Source of the DNA: Panicum virgatum
Taxonomy: Eukaryota > Streptophyta > Magnoliopsida > Poales > Poaceae
Assembly (NCBI RefSeq): GCF_016808335.1
Contig: NC_053148.1
Span: forward strand, 48,810,930-48,874,929
Length of the DNA: 64,000 bases
Direction: 5' to 3'
Shown: positions 11,318-22,543 of the stretch, in pieces
How the letters are laid out: each line of letters begins with the position of its first letter
How positions within the stretch are numbered: position 1 is the first letter of the stretch
Position numbers and translations under genes: made by a program
The notes under the pieces: model-generated
Databases searched by the model: none
Told to the model about the DNA's origin: nothing
The model's input: only the letters and a program-made list of their open reading frames with translations

Positions 11318-13005
11318 TGTAAGGATCGATGGACCAAGAGGGGGGGTGAATTGGGCCTTTTTCAATTTCTAAAACAAAGTAACGCAACCTTAACCTATGC
11401 AAAGCTAGTAGGGCACCAATTCACCAACCGGATAACTAAGCTACCTACACAAGCTAAGAGAGATAAAAACAAAGTAAAGCCTAGCAAGGTAGAGCTAAGT
11501 TATGATCTCTAAGTCAAGCACATGAGTAAATTGCAAGAAGGAAAATGCTTGAATAAAGAGAGTGGACAAGAGACGACCGGATTTTTTTCCCGTGGTATCG
11601 ATGTGTTGGCACACACCCCTAATCCACGTTGTGACACTCTCAAAGAGTCTTGTCACCTCCCAAGTCACCGAGACGAGGGCGCTCACTAAGAGTCTCCGTT
11701 CACCATCCCGGCGTGGTGGAGATCAAGCCACGTACAATCTTCTTCTCCGGGCTCCCACAATCCTTGGCAAGCTCCGCGAGAAAACACCTCGATCACCAAG
11801 ATCGCCTAGGTGATGCCAATCACCAAGAGTAACAAGCTAAGGCCTTCACTTGAGCAAGAACCGATCACCAAGAACGGATGCACACTAGCTTCTCTCTACT
11901 CAAGTCCTTAATCTTGCTTCTTGATTGATTGAATGCACAAGTATGTGAATGATGAAGCTCAAGGTGGCTCTTGACTATGGTATGAGTGTTTGGATGTTGC
12001 CTGGTGTCAAGAGTGGGCGAAATGACCCATTGGAGGGGTATATATAGGCAGCTCACACAAATAGAGCCGTTGGAGAAAAGCTGCCAGAAAACTGCGTAGC
12101 GCCGGTTAATCCGACGTCCCTCCATTTGTCATCATCGGTTTAACCGGTGAATGTAAACTGCCTCTTCTGAAAACTAGCCGTTACAACTTGGGCAGATTGA
12201 CCGACGTACCATCGGTTTAACCGGTGATTGTAGTTGTCCACTGATCCACTGAAAAACCAAGTCTCTGGACAACTGCACCGACGTTAACTCAAACCTATCG
12301 TCGGTTTAACCGGTGAGTACAACTTTTGACTTCCTCTGAAAAACCATCTCACTGGTCAATTGCACCGACGTCTTGATTTAAACAGCGTCGGTTTAACCGG
12401 TGTATAGAACTTGAAATAACCTGGAAAAACCAACTCTGGACCAATGCACCGACGTTAATTTCAAACACGTCGGTTTAACCGGTGTATTGAATTTGTCCAG
12501 ACTCTGCTGACTTCGTTTAACCGACGTATAGAAAATTGAGAGCGTCGGTTAAACCGGTGTATAGACTTTTTCTGATTTTGTCTTTTCTGATTTGAGTCTT
12601 GAATGAAATCCAAATATTCTTGAGATATAGTTTGAGAACCACTTATTTGAACTTCTAGAAACCTGAGTGACCATAGTGTGCATCCATTTTCAAATGATCA
12701 TGTCCATGCTCAAGTTACTTAGCCTTAACCCCTCTTAATAGTGCGATCACTACAAAACTATAAAACCTATACTAACCTAAGTGTCCTTCTCAACCTTATG
12801 ACACTTAGGACTAGAAAGATCCTTAGTCTTGACATAAAATTGAGTTGAATACCGAGATCGCCTTTTTGAATAATGAAATTGAGGGGCCTCTTTTGACATA
12901 TGACCAAATGAGCGATAATGATCTATTAAGCTGCACAAACTCATTAGTCACAATAATGGTTGTCATTAATCACCGAAACATACCTTGAGGGCCTAGATGC
13001 TTACA
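11318..13005 (-). repeat. 5' LTR of Sirevirus A
   Basis: This is a complete 1,688-bp LTR, TGTAAG...TTACA in element orientation. U3 occupies the right part, holding the CGGTT repeats and then the TATA box at 12039-12046. R/U5 occupies the left part. It is about 99.8% identical by eye to the partial copy at 1-1636. Confidence 0.95.
12039..12560 (-). promoter_or_regulatory. U3 promoter of Sirevirus A: TATA box plus CGGTT repeats
   Basis: In the element's sense direction, about a dozen copies of CACCGGTTAAACCGACG or half-sites such as ACGTCGGTGCA lie between 12560 and 12090. They are spaced roughly 80-90 bp apart and are followed by TATATATA at 12039-12046. Repeated palindromic motifs in Sirevirus LTRs are known; that they bind regulators is inference. 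Confidence 0.7.
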
Positions 13006-13157
13006 AATGCACTAGCAGTTGATCAATATGGTTGTTATTGTAATGCACTGGCATTGATCATTAGGGTTATTGTAATGCACTGGCAGTTGATCATTAGGGT
13101 TATTGTAATGCACTGGCAGTTGATCATTAGGGTTATTGTAATGCAGTCGCAATTACC
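13006..13157. repeat. 33-bp minisatellite abutting Sirevirus A
   Basis: About 4.5 tandem copies of a ~33-bp unit start with AATGCACTGGCAGTTGATC, at 13006, 13042, 13074, 13107 and 13140. The first copy begins exactly at the LTR end, so the expected 5-bp duplication AATGC is the start of a repeat unit. Nothing else is seen from 13158 to 13339. Confidence 0.85.
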
Positions 13158-13339
13158 TATGGCTTTGTCTTTTCTACTTTTTTTTTCTTGGAAGCTCTCT
13201 TTGCTTGCATAAGATTTGTTTTTTTCTAGCTATTTCCTTGTTCGTGCTTCCTCTTCAAGTAACAATATCGTGAACCAATCAGCTTTACAAAGAGTAGAGC
13301 AAAATTTTACTAACAATCCTTTTTCCGTCCATTGTATGA

Positions 13340-13680
13340 ACATGGAATTTTTTGGCAATAATAATATTTGATGGAAAATTGTGAAAATAAATGCTAAAAA
13401 AATTACAAATCTAGTAGCATGCCGGCTGCTCAAAAGCTAACAGGGGACCTATCGGCCGCTGGGTGGCCGACAGCCTTCATGGCAGCCCACGTGGAACTGC
13501 GACCACAACCACTTGATGCTGACTGGGTCTATCGGCGCCGACCAGACTTATTGATTGTTGAATAGTCAATAGACCTATTGGCTCTTGGCTGGCCAATAGG
13601 CCTGTCGGCTACTCCACAGCCGACAACTTTGCTTTTGTCACCAGGCTTTTCAAAAGGCTGCGATGCAGAGTGTAAGGCCG
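13340..13680 (+). repeat. Left foldback arm, outer part
   Basis: This is the inverted counterpart of about 43710-44110. It contains quasi-palindromes at 13449-13473 (stems CTATCGGCC/GGCCGACAG), 13575-13599 (CTATTGGC/GCCAATAG) and 13603-13625 (TGTCGGCT/AGCCGACA), each with a loop of about 7-9 bases. The arm stops at the TA duplication of the MLE. Confidence 0.8.
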
Positions 13681-14168
13681 TACTCCCTCCATCTCAGATT
13701 AACTACACTTCTACGATTCAAAAAATGTCCAATTTAATTGCTCTTCTCAGCGTCATACATGGGCACGTGGATGATGTGGTCACCATTTGTTAAAAAAATT
13801 AAAGCACCTCTGCCTACCCGGCCTGTAAAAGCTGAACTCCCCTCTAACAAAAAAAAGAGCTAAACTGCTTTGGTGGGTTTCTTCTGCCCCTCTCGATTCT
13901 TCCAGTCCTGAGCACCACACCGTCTCCCACATGTTGTGGATCGCATCGCTACTTGCTTCTAGTGCTCCGCATCCAGCGCTCAGCCCCCGGCCCCAGGCCA
14001 CACCGCAGCGCCCCATCCCCTCTCCTTCTGTGTGCGATTCAGATCCATTCTCACCCATCAGCACCCCCATTTGCGTGCATTCCAGATTTCATCCTCACAC
14101 CCTCAGCACCTCCATCTACGAGCGTCCTTGTGCCACATCGCCATCAAGTGCTCCTCCATCGATCATTC

Positions 14169-14768
14169 ATGGCCGGAGCCAGCAGGGGTCCACGCCGTCG
14201 CAGCCAGATCTGTCGGCATTGTGGGGGATCAAAGCTAGGCGGCCGCGGTGAAGGGAACGGCGACATCGTCATTAGGCTGGGCATGCGCCGTTGTGATGAG
14301 GGGATCTACATCCGCGGGCACCGCATCAGGCTGCTGGGTCGCATGAGAGTGGACGCCAACGGCGACGTGTATGCCCCTGATTCCGACGAAGAAGAGTCTG
14401 GCATGGAGGTGAAGGCGAGCGGCGTGGAGATGGTCGATTTGGGGGGAGCCTCGGGGCCCGTGAATGGCATTCAGATGGCATTTGTTGGGGTCCCCACTGA
14501 TGCCATTGAGGTTGACGCCGACGGGATTGCCGGGGATGGCTCCGATGTGGTGGCTGAGGGCGTCCCCATGGATGCCGTCGAGCTTCCAGCCGGCGGGGGC
14601 GCCGCAGATGGCGTCAAGGTTGCAGCTGATGTGGCTGGTACCAGCAAGGAGATGCACCCAGTGGTGGCTGCCCGCCTGAAGATGTTGCTTACCCACATGG
14701 ATCCTACCTTCCATGACGTCTTTGTGAGTATGTACAAGGTTATGGTGCCTGCTTTTTTCAAACCTTAG
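14169..14768 (+). CDS. Unrecognised ORF inside the MLE, possible captured exon
   Basis: This is an open frame of 199 codons running opposite to the transposase, starting MAGASRGPRRRSQICRHCGG. It is GC-rich, unlike the AT-rich MLE around it, and is preceded by a C-rich leader (13880-14168) that looks like a grass 5' UTR. The protein has a basic start with a CRHCGG motif, an acidic patch (DSDEEESG), a Val/Asp/Gly-rich middle and the segment HPVVAARLKMLLTHMDPTFHDVF. A consensus splice donor (GTGAGT, about 14723) follows that segment, so the last codons may be intron. I do not recognise a family. A captured host first exon is the likeliest reading, and expression is unproven. Confidence 0.35.
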   Translation: MAGASRGPRRRSQICRHCGGSKLGGRGEGNGDIVIRLGMRRCDEGIYIRGHRIRLLGRMRVDANGDVYAPDSDEEESGMEVKASGVEMVDLGGASGPVNGIQMAFVGVPTDAIEVDADGIAGDGSDVVAEGVPMDAVELPAGGGAADGVKVAADVAGTSKEMHPVVAARLKMLLTHMDPTFHDVFVSMYKVMVPAFFKP

Positions 14769-15530
14769 TTCATTTGCTGATGCTTGATGTGTGATGATAA
14801 AATGATAATGATGTGGGATCAGAGATGTCTACTATGTGCCAGCTGACTATGTGGTGGTGGTGGTGAATGTTTATGTGTTATAATGACTGTATATACTCCT
14901 ATGTGCTAATGAATGTCTATGTTTATGTTATGATGATTGTCTAATGAAGTGGTGTTAGTCGAACCATTATGTGACCCTTAAATATGAATTTTATAAATTT
15001 GTGTATCCCTGCTAGAAGCATGCTCTTGGTTTATAAATAAAGTTGCAATGTTAAGTTAAAATTGAAATTTAAGTAGGAGGAGATGTTATAAATAAAGCTA
15101 CAATGTTATAAATTTTGGTTGGGAAAATTTTCACAGGGAGTACATATTTGAAATATTGTGCAGGTTGTATACCTTGTATGTACTAATTATTTGATATATC
15201 ATGTATCAGACCACTAAGATATTGAGAGGGCATGCTACTGCATGAAAGCAATGGACTACAAGAGGTTATTACTTGGTCTTATCCAGATTTTTCTATGTCC
15301 TGTTTAATATTTTCTATATATGAATAACCAGTTAGTTAAAGGCAACAACAGTGGCCTATCAACACTGAGACTTTTAGGTAGCATACCAAGTCAGACATGT
15401 TTCTACAAATGCAAACATGTGCTCATATACAACATTATCCATAGAGTCAGTTGCTTCAAGCAAAGTTTTATACAACTGTGCCTAATTCTTAATTACAAAA
15501 GTTGTGGTTTATATAACATTATCCATACAG

Positions 15531-17608
15531 TTAGTTACATAAAGACTGCATCACATTCTCATATAGCTGGCGGTCCACAGTAAGGCTTTTAGGCAGCATA
15601 CCTAGTGCCTCAAGCCTATCTTTGTCCATGTGAGGAATCTTATATCTATTTCCACCACCATCTTTCATTACCTCAATCAAACAGCCTTGTAGTGTGAGAA
15701 AAACCCTATTCAAAGTAGATGGATCGTATTCATTGAATTTTTTTTCCACATTCGCAATCAGCTCATCCATGTTTTTAGAGGTCGTACCGTAGGCTAAGGA
15801 TTGAAGAGAATTAAAGAATCCTAGGTCTAGTACATTCATATCCGGGGAATTGGGAGGTTGGTTGATGATCCGTATGTCCATCCCTGTCTGTGCTACAGCC
15901 GCAGCAAATTATTCATCATTCACTGGCACGTGAGAAAGGGGCATTATCTTGCTGGATCCAAATGGTCATTCCTGCATCTTCTCGAGGCCATCGTGCAACA
16001 ATAACTGGCAGAACTTTAGCAATCATATACGACCTCATAATATCTCGATCTACCTTGATAGACTTGGTGACTAGGGTTCCCCTTCCTCTATTATGGCTTC
16101 TTCGTTTTGCTGGTTCCTGTATGAAATGAATTGGAAGTAAGGATCACAAATTAGAACCGAAAAATAATGTAAGAAGGTGAAACAAGTGTGGTACCTTTCT
16201 GATAAACGCCCACCCTCCTATCTTTCCATCAAAAGTACAATTACCTGCATCATCATATCTAGGTCTGGCCACTGCCGTCAAGAACATAACTTTGCCAATA
16301 GAATTTTTATTTTGCACAGTCCTGTATGGGTCCTCCTCTTCCGGCAGTGTTGTACCACTTCTCGTCTAGGTGGACGATGTTTTCCATTTCGATGAACTTT
16401 GGTTCATTTGGCAAGGTTCGGTGATCTAACATGCAAATACACCATCGTAGTCTCTCTTTCTTGTTTTCTTCCTTCAATAGAGGCTTTAGTGTGTTAGTGG
16501 CGTCGTAGTTTCCCTTCCTTGAACAACCTGTGTAGAGCGCTCTTCGTTACACCAATGGCTTTAGCTAGAGATCGTATAGAAGTCCTCCTGCGCAAGGGAA
16601 CTCTAAGAACCTCAGATAGATCAACTTGTATTTTTTTTTGCGTCCACAATTCATTGGCTTCCTTGATCTAACATCCACCGGTATTCCTTGTGCACGACAA
16701 TCCTTCACTCTCCGCCAAACACGTTGCACTTGATACCTACTAACCTGTAACATTTGAGCAACTCTAGTTGTTGTATTCTTCTTTAATCTTCCAAGCATAC
16801 TCCTCTCAGGCAATGTTGCATAAATTGCTTGCCTTTCTGTTTCAGTCAAGTTCTTGGATCGATGTGCAGTGTTTTCATTTGCATGGTCATGTTCAAAATC
16901 CAAGTCCTCGAATTCATCTTCATGAAAGGCAATGTCCATAGCATCCACGTACCCCGTGTCTACGAAGAAAAAATAGTATATGGTCAGTCCTTCTACCTAA
17001 TACTAAAGACCAAAGCTTGAAGGTATCATAGTTCTAGTAGGCATCAATAAGGAAGCTCCTTATACGACCAAAATGCATGTACTAGAAAGCAGATGGGCAT
17101 TCTGTTTGGTCTATGAGTAGACGGGTAGTATATTTTGTTGTGATAGAAAGCGGGCTGGAAGTACATTTCTGGTAAGCATGTGGGCACTAAAAAAAGGTTA
17201 CTACTTCCTTCTCATGAGCTGATAATTTGTTTTGTTGTATAATGAATGTGCATCATTTATTAATGCACATGAGAAAAAGATTCTTGTTGGTGGCATCCTA
17301 TGATAAGAGCACGAACAAGACTTGATGGACTGATGTAATTAAAAGAAGACATTACCTTCATTTGATTGTTGCAGCTCAAAAGGATCAACATTGAGATCAG
17401 GTAAGGGATGTCCATGCATAGTAACCTGTTCATCTTCCTGGAGAACATGGGATTGAGCTTCTTGGAGCCAATGGACAGCATCATCCACTTGTACATGGAC
17501 CTCATCTTGTTGGAGATGATGGATTTCTTACTCATCTAGTGGTGGTTCATTTAGATCAGGTATGAGACCTCCATCTCCTTCTAGTATTGTATTAAGATTA
17601 ATGGCCAT
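15531..17608 (-). pseudogene. Mariner-like (DD39D) transposase pseudogene
   Basis: The coding order runs from 17608 down. Exon 1 (17608-17356) contains two copies of PDLN and is followed by GTAATG. A second exon from about 16959 encodes the helix-turn-helix DNA-binding part (LTETERQAIYATLPERS, VSRYQVQRVWRR). The catalytic part follows: DEKW near 16370, QQDN near 15910 and NSPDMNVLDLGFF near 15850, which are the three Asp positions of plant mariners. A GT-AG intron lies at about 16117-16194. Inactivating changes are an in-frame TAA at codon 27 of exon 1, a frameshift at the A9 run near 16635 and further shifts between 16370 and 16500. It would have cut and pasted the element at TA sites. Sirevirus B sits on its start codon. 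Confidence 0.85.
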
Positions 17609-17609
17609 G

Positions 17610-19294
17610 TGTAAGCATCTAGGCCCTCAAGGTTTGTTTCGTTGATTAATGACAACCATTATTGTGACTAATGAGTTTGTGCAGCTTAATGAATCATTAC
17701 CGCTCATTTGGTCATATGTCAAAAGAGGCCCCTCAATTTCGTTATTCAAAAAGGCGATCTCGGTATTCAACTCAAATATATAACAAGACTAAGGATCTTT
17801 CTAGTCCTAAGTGTCGTAAGGTTGAGAAGGACACTTAGGTTAATATAGGTTTTATAGTTTTGTAGTGATCGCACTATTAAGAGGGGTTAAGGTCAAGTAA
17901 CTTGAGCATGGACATGATCAATCAAAAATGGATGCACACTATGGTCACTCAGGTTCTAAAGAAGTTCAAATAAGTGGTTTTCAACTTATATCTCAAGAAT
18001 ATTTGGATTTCACTCAAGACTCAAATCAGAAAAGGCAAAATCAGAAAAAGTCTATACACCGGTTTAACCGACGTTTCCATTTTTCTATACGTCGGTTAAA
18101 CGCAGTTATCAGAGTCTGGACAGGTTCTATACACCGGTTAAACCGACGATGTTTGAATTAACGTCGGTGCATTAGTCCAGAGTTGGTTTTTCCAGGGTAT
18201 TTCAAGTTCTATACACCGGTTAAACCGACGATGTTTGAAATGAAACGTCGGTGCAATTGACCAGTGAGATGGTTTTTCCAGGGATTTCAGAAGTTGTACT
18301 CACCGGTTAAACCGACGAAGGATTTGAGTTAACGTCGGTGCAGTTGTCCAGAGACTTGATTTTTCAGTTGATCAGTGGACAACTACACTCACCGGTTAAA
18401 CCGATGATACGTCGGTTAATCTGCCCAAGTTGTAACGGCTAGTTTTCAGAATGGGTAGTTTACATTCATCGGTTAAACCGACGCTGGCTATTGGAGGTAC
18501 GTCGGATTAACCGGCGCTAAGCAGTTTTCTGGCAGCTTTTCTCCAACGGCTCTATTCGTGTGAGCTGCCTATATATACCCCTCCAATGGGTCATTTTGCA
18601 CTCTCTTGAGACCAGGAAACATTCATACACTATACTATTGTTGAGAGCCACCTTGAGCTTCATCTTTCACACATTTGTTCATACAATCATTCAAGAAGCA
18701 AGACTAAGGACTTGAGTAGAGAGAAGCTTGTGTGCATCTGTTCTTAGTGATCGGTTCTTGCTCAAGTGAAGGCCCTAGCTTGTTACTCTTGGTGATTGGC
18801 AGCACCTAGGCGATCTTGGTGATTGAAGGTGTTTCTTCCGGAGCTTGCCAAGGATTGTGGGAGCCCGAAGAAGTTTGTACGTGGCTTGAGCTCCACCATG
18901 CCGGGACGGTTAACGGAGACACTTAGTGAGCGCCCTCGTCTCGGTGACTTGGGAGGTGACAAGACTCTTAGTGAGTGTCACAATGTGGATTAGGGGTGTG
19001 TGCCAACACATCGACACCACGGGAAAAAATCCGGTTGTCTCTTGCCCACTCTTTACTTTCAAGCACTTACTTTCATGCAATTATTCATGTGCTTGACCTT
19101 AGAGATCATAACTTAGCTCTACCTTGCTTAGTTTCTTATCTTGTTATATCCTTTATAGCTTGTGTAGTTTGCTTAGTTAGCCGGTTGGTGAATCCAGCCT
19201 TACTAGTATTGCATAGGTTAAGGTTGCTTTACTTTGTTTTGGAAATTTGAAAAAGGCCCGATTCACCCCCCCTCTTGGTCCATCGATCCTTACA
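17610..19294 (+). repeat. 5' LTR of Sirevirus B
   Basis: This is a 1,685-bp LTR, TGTAAG...TTACA. U3 carries CACCGGTTAAACCGACG-type repeats from about 18056 to 18520, and TATATATA follows at 18570-18577. The start lies in the MLE transposase start codon. Confidence 0.95.
18056..18577 (+). promoter_or_regulatory. U3 promoter of Sirevirus B
   Basis: Six or more pairs of CACCGGTTAAACCGACG and ACGTCGGTGCA half-palindromes lie 50-520 bases upstream of TATATATA (18570-18577). Each pair is separated by a short AT-rich spacer and followed by a CCAG-rich stretch. The layout matches copy A. Confidence 0.7.
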
Positions 19295-19296
19295 AT

Positions 19297-19309
19297 TGGT
19301 ATCAGAGCC
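19297..19309 (+). other. Primer-binding site, tRNA-iMet, Sirevirus B
   Basis: TGGTATCAGAGCC lies two bases after the 5' LTR and is identical to copy A. Confidence 0.93.
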
Positions 19310-21084
19310 TCGTTGCTCATTTGGATCATTAGGCTTCACCGCCTAGAGCTATGGCCAAGATGGGTGGTTCGCCGCCTCACTTCGAGGGCAAGAACTTTGC
19401 TTATTTGAAAGTTTGGATGGCCGCATACCTTGATGCAATTGCCCCCGAAGTGTGGTTAGCGACTAAGACCGGATTCACCGGAACTCCCACGTCGGAGCAA
19501 TTAAAATGGAATTCTAAGGCTAGAAATGCAATTTTTGAAGCCATCAGTGAGGAAGTCTTTGCTAGAGTAAATGGCATGGACTTAGCAAGTGATATATGGA
19601 AAGAGCTAATTGAAATTCATGAAGGCTCTACAAAAGTTTGTGAACAAAAATATCACTTGTTTAGAGCTAAGTATGAAAATTGCAATGATATGTATTCTCG
19701 CTTGAATGTCATTGTCAAGGACATTAATGCTCTTGAAGTTTCTAAAATTGACAGTGGCTCCATCAACCGCAAGATTCGCATGCTCCTTCCGAAGCCCAAA
19801 TACAACATTATCAATGTTATGCTTCAAAAGGAGAATCTTGATACGATGGAAGTGGGAGAGCTTGTGGGCGAAATTCGCGCTCATGAAATGAGTATCCTTG
19901 GTATGACCGAAGAGCCAACTACAAGCAAAACAAACGCTCTCAAAACCAAGACCAACAAGCACCGCAAGCTCAAGATGATCAAGCAAGAATCAAGCTCAAG
20001 CAATGAAGAAGAAGATCATCATGAAAGCTCATCCGATGAAGAAGATGATGGAGAGCTTGCTCTCATGATGAGAAAGTTCACACGCTTAAATGACAAGATC
20101 AACAAGAAGGGTTTCAACTTTGACCCTAAAAGAAGAATGTTCCGGCCAAGGGGAGATGTCAAGAACAAAAATTGCTACAATTGTGGAGAAAAAGGTCACA
20201 TTGCTCCAAATTGTCCCAAGCCGGACAAGAGAAAGAAGGACAACAAGAGTAACCATCGCCATGATTCAAGCGATGATGAAGAAGATGAAAAGAAGAACAA
20301 AAATAAGAAACTTGGGAAGAAGAAGAGCCATGACAAGAAGACCAAGCTCTTCCCAAAGAAAAAGGGCAACACCAAGAGAAGCTTCTTGGTAGAAAAACAA
20401 GAATGGGTGACCGATGTCTCATAAAGCGAAGAGTCAAGTGATGAGGAAGAAGATATCGTCACCATCGCCATCACCAATGAAGAATCATCGCTACCTCCAC
20501 CTCCCATGTGACTCATGGCAAAAGGTAAAACAAAGGTATGTGAGGAGGAAAGTGATAGTGATAATGATAGTGATGAAGAGCTTGACCCTTATGAGTTTAC
20601 TAACCTCATTAATGAGTATACATCCGTTATCAAGAGGGAAAAAGGGCAGAGTCAAGATTCTTGAGAGCACGCATGCCAAGATACAGCTTGCCCACTCCGA
20701 TTTGCTTGGCAAGTACAATGACTTGCTCAAAAAGCACAATGAGTCAATTGTACTTGCTAAGCAAGTTGAAGAGAGCCACAAAAAGCTTAAACAAGAGCAT
20801 AGGGAGTTGGCTCACAAATATCAAGAACTTGAATTTGCCTATGAAGCAATTGACCTAAGTCTTGAGAACTTTGTCAATGAAACTATTGAAAAAGTCAATG
20901 CTTCTACTTCTTGTGATGACCTACTCATTAATGCAAATGCCACTAATATTGTGCCCGAGCTTGCTCCATCTAGGGAAAAGGAATTGATGGATCAAGTGGC
21001 AAGCCTCAAGAGTAGTGTGGAGAAGCTCTCAAGAGGAGAATACATCCACAAGGAAATTCTCTTCAACAATGCCCGTGACTATGG

Positions 21085-22543
21085 TGTTGACGCTCCTTAG
21101 CGCCCCGATTTATATACCGCAAGCGCACGGTTCGTGTAGCTTTTCCCTTAGAGTATTCCCCCCAAGGTTTATCAATCCATGGATCGACAAAGAACCACCT
21201 AAGGTTTTCCATCTAATCTAACGGATCTATCCTAACATGAAGCATTGATTGCATATAAAGGGTAAACCTTTGATAGATATGAGTGATATGTAAAGGTTGA
21301 TCTCATCCATGAATATAGGCTTAATCATAGCAAAACCAAAGATATGACTAGGCCTATCGTCATCTAGTTGTAGTTCAAGCTAACGAGCGGATAAATCATG
21401 CATCTCAATCAAAAGCATCTTTAAACTCAAAATCTCCAATCCGATCCCTCGATACCCCACCTACTAAGTGGCAACGGCCTGTCACGACGCCACCCCTTTC
21501 AACAAGATACCCTGAAGCAAGTCGAACCCCCTTTGGTAGTTCCGCCATGAACCTCTAGCCACCATGACTACAAGATCATGCTAAGCGATCTATCTCAATA
21601 ATAGATCTAAGATGAAGCAAACCCAAAGAGAAGAACGAAATCGAAAGAGAGAACATGATCGCTGATAGATTCGGAAGACATGATTATCATTACTCACATA
21701 ATAGATTCGTTTGGATCATCACCGCCATGTGCACACCATCGATGAATCCAACTAGCTCATGAACTCTGCCATGGCACAACCATGCAGGGAGGCCACGGCG
21801 GCTAGGGTCGGCCTAAGCCATCTCCTAGACAACTTCGAAGACTTGCGGCGGCCGTCGTCTCCCTCCGGTCTTCACCCTAGGTTTTCGTCGAGTTCTGGGT
21901 GGATGGATCTTCGAGTTGAATAAGGTGCGAGCTATTTATAAGCCGAGGAAGCCACCGGTCGAAGGGGAGGTCGAACCGACCTAAAAAAGGGCTGGGCCGG
22001 CCGGCCCAACGGGCCTAGGCCGGCCGGCCTGGCTCATTCCTTCGCCGTCTCGTGTCCTCCTTTCGCGTGCAGACTCCTCGCATCTTCTAGAGTTTATGTC
22101 ATTCATGATTGCACTCCTTTTGACGTCGTTATCTTGGAGATATCTTCGAGGAAAGGATAGGATAGGGAATCCTTCCTTAAATCTTCATTTGCTTTGTTTA
22201 ATCCCGAAGTATCTTGATCTCATCTTCGTAGGCTTGGTCCTTTGGGCTCTCTTGGAGGATGGATGTGCATGAATGGGCTTCGAATCAACATGGGCTTTGG
22301 TCCTTTCTTTGGGCTTTGGCCTTCGTCTTTCTCCGTGTTAGCGCTTGATCACGGGCCTCGTCATTTCATGCTCCAAAATAGGCCAAAAACCTGCAAAAAT
22401 GAAGTTCCTCCAAAATATATGTGCAAGTGTGAAAATGACCAATAATTTGGCCGGGGTTAGGACGGTTAGTGATTTTTATATTACATTCATGCCATTATCA
22501 AGGATAAACAAGGGATAAAAGGGGTACTTAAGGAGCGCCAACA
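21085..22543 (-). repeat. LTR of nested gypsy-type element (left, 3' LTR)
   Basis: Its termini are inverted (TGTTGACGCTCC / GGAGCGCCAACA). Next to it, at 22544-22551, TTCCCCCC is the complement of the polypurine tract. Confidence 0.93.

Larger units (their letters stand above)
1..13005 (-). mobile_element. Sirevirus (Ty1/Copia) copy A, nearly complete and young
   Basis: This is a large Copia-type LTR retrotransposon in minus orientation. It has the order LTR, tRNA-iMet primer site, gag, pol, third ORF, polypurine tract, LTR. The right LTR (11318-13005) is complete, and the left LTR (1-1636) lacks its first 52 bp at the window edge, giving a full length of about 13.06 kb. The LTRs run TGTAAG...TTACA and differ at about 4 sites over 1,636 aligned bases. 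All three ORFs are open. Gag with two zinc knuckles, the pol order protease-integrase-RT-RNase H, and an extra ORF after pol match the Sirevirus lineage (the Opie/Ji/SIRE1 type). The left target-site copy lies outside the window; the right one should be AATGC at 13006-13010. Confidence 0.93.

Noticed and set aside
12997..13212. 71-codon ORF after Sirevirus A
   Set aside because: It is a translation of the 33-bp minisatellite.
18056..18520. Regularly spaced CGGTT repeats looking like a CRISPR array
   Set aside because: They lie inside plant LTRs, are inverted and variable, and are a known class of Sirevirus promoter motif.
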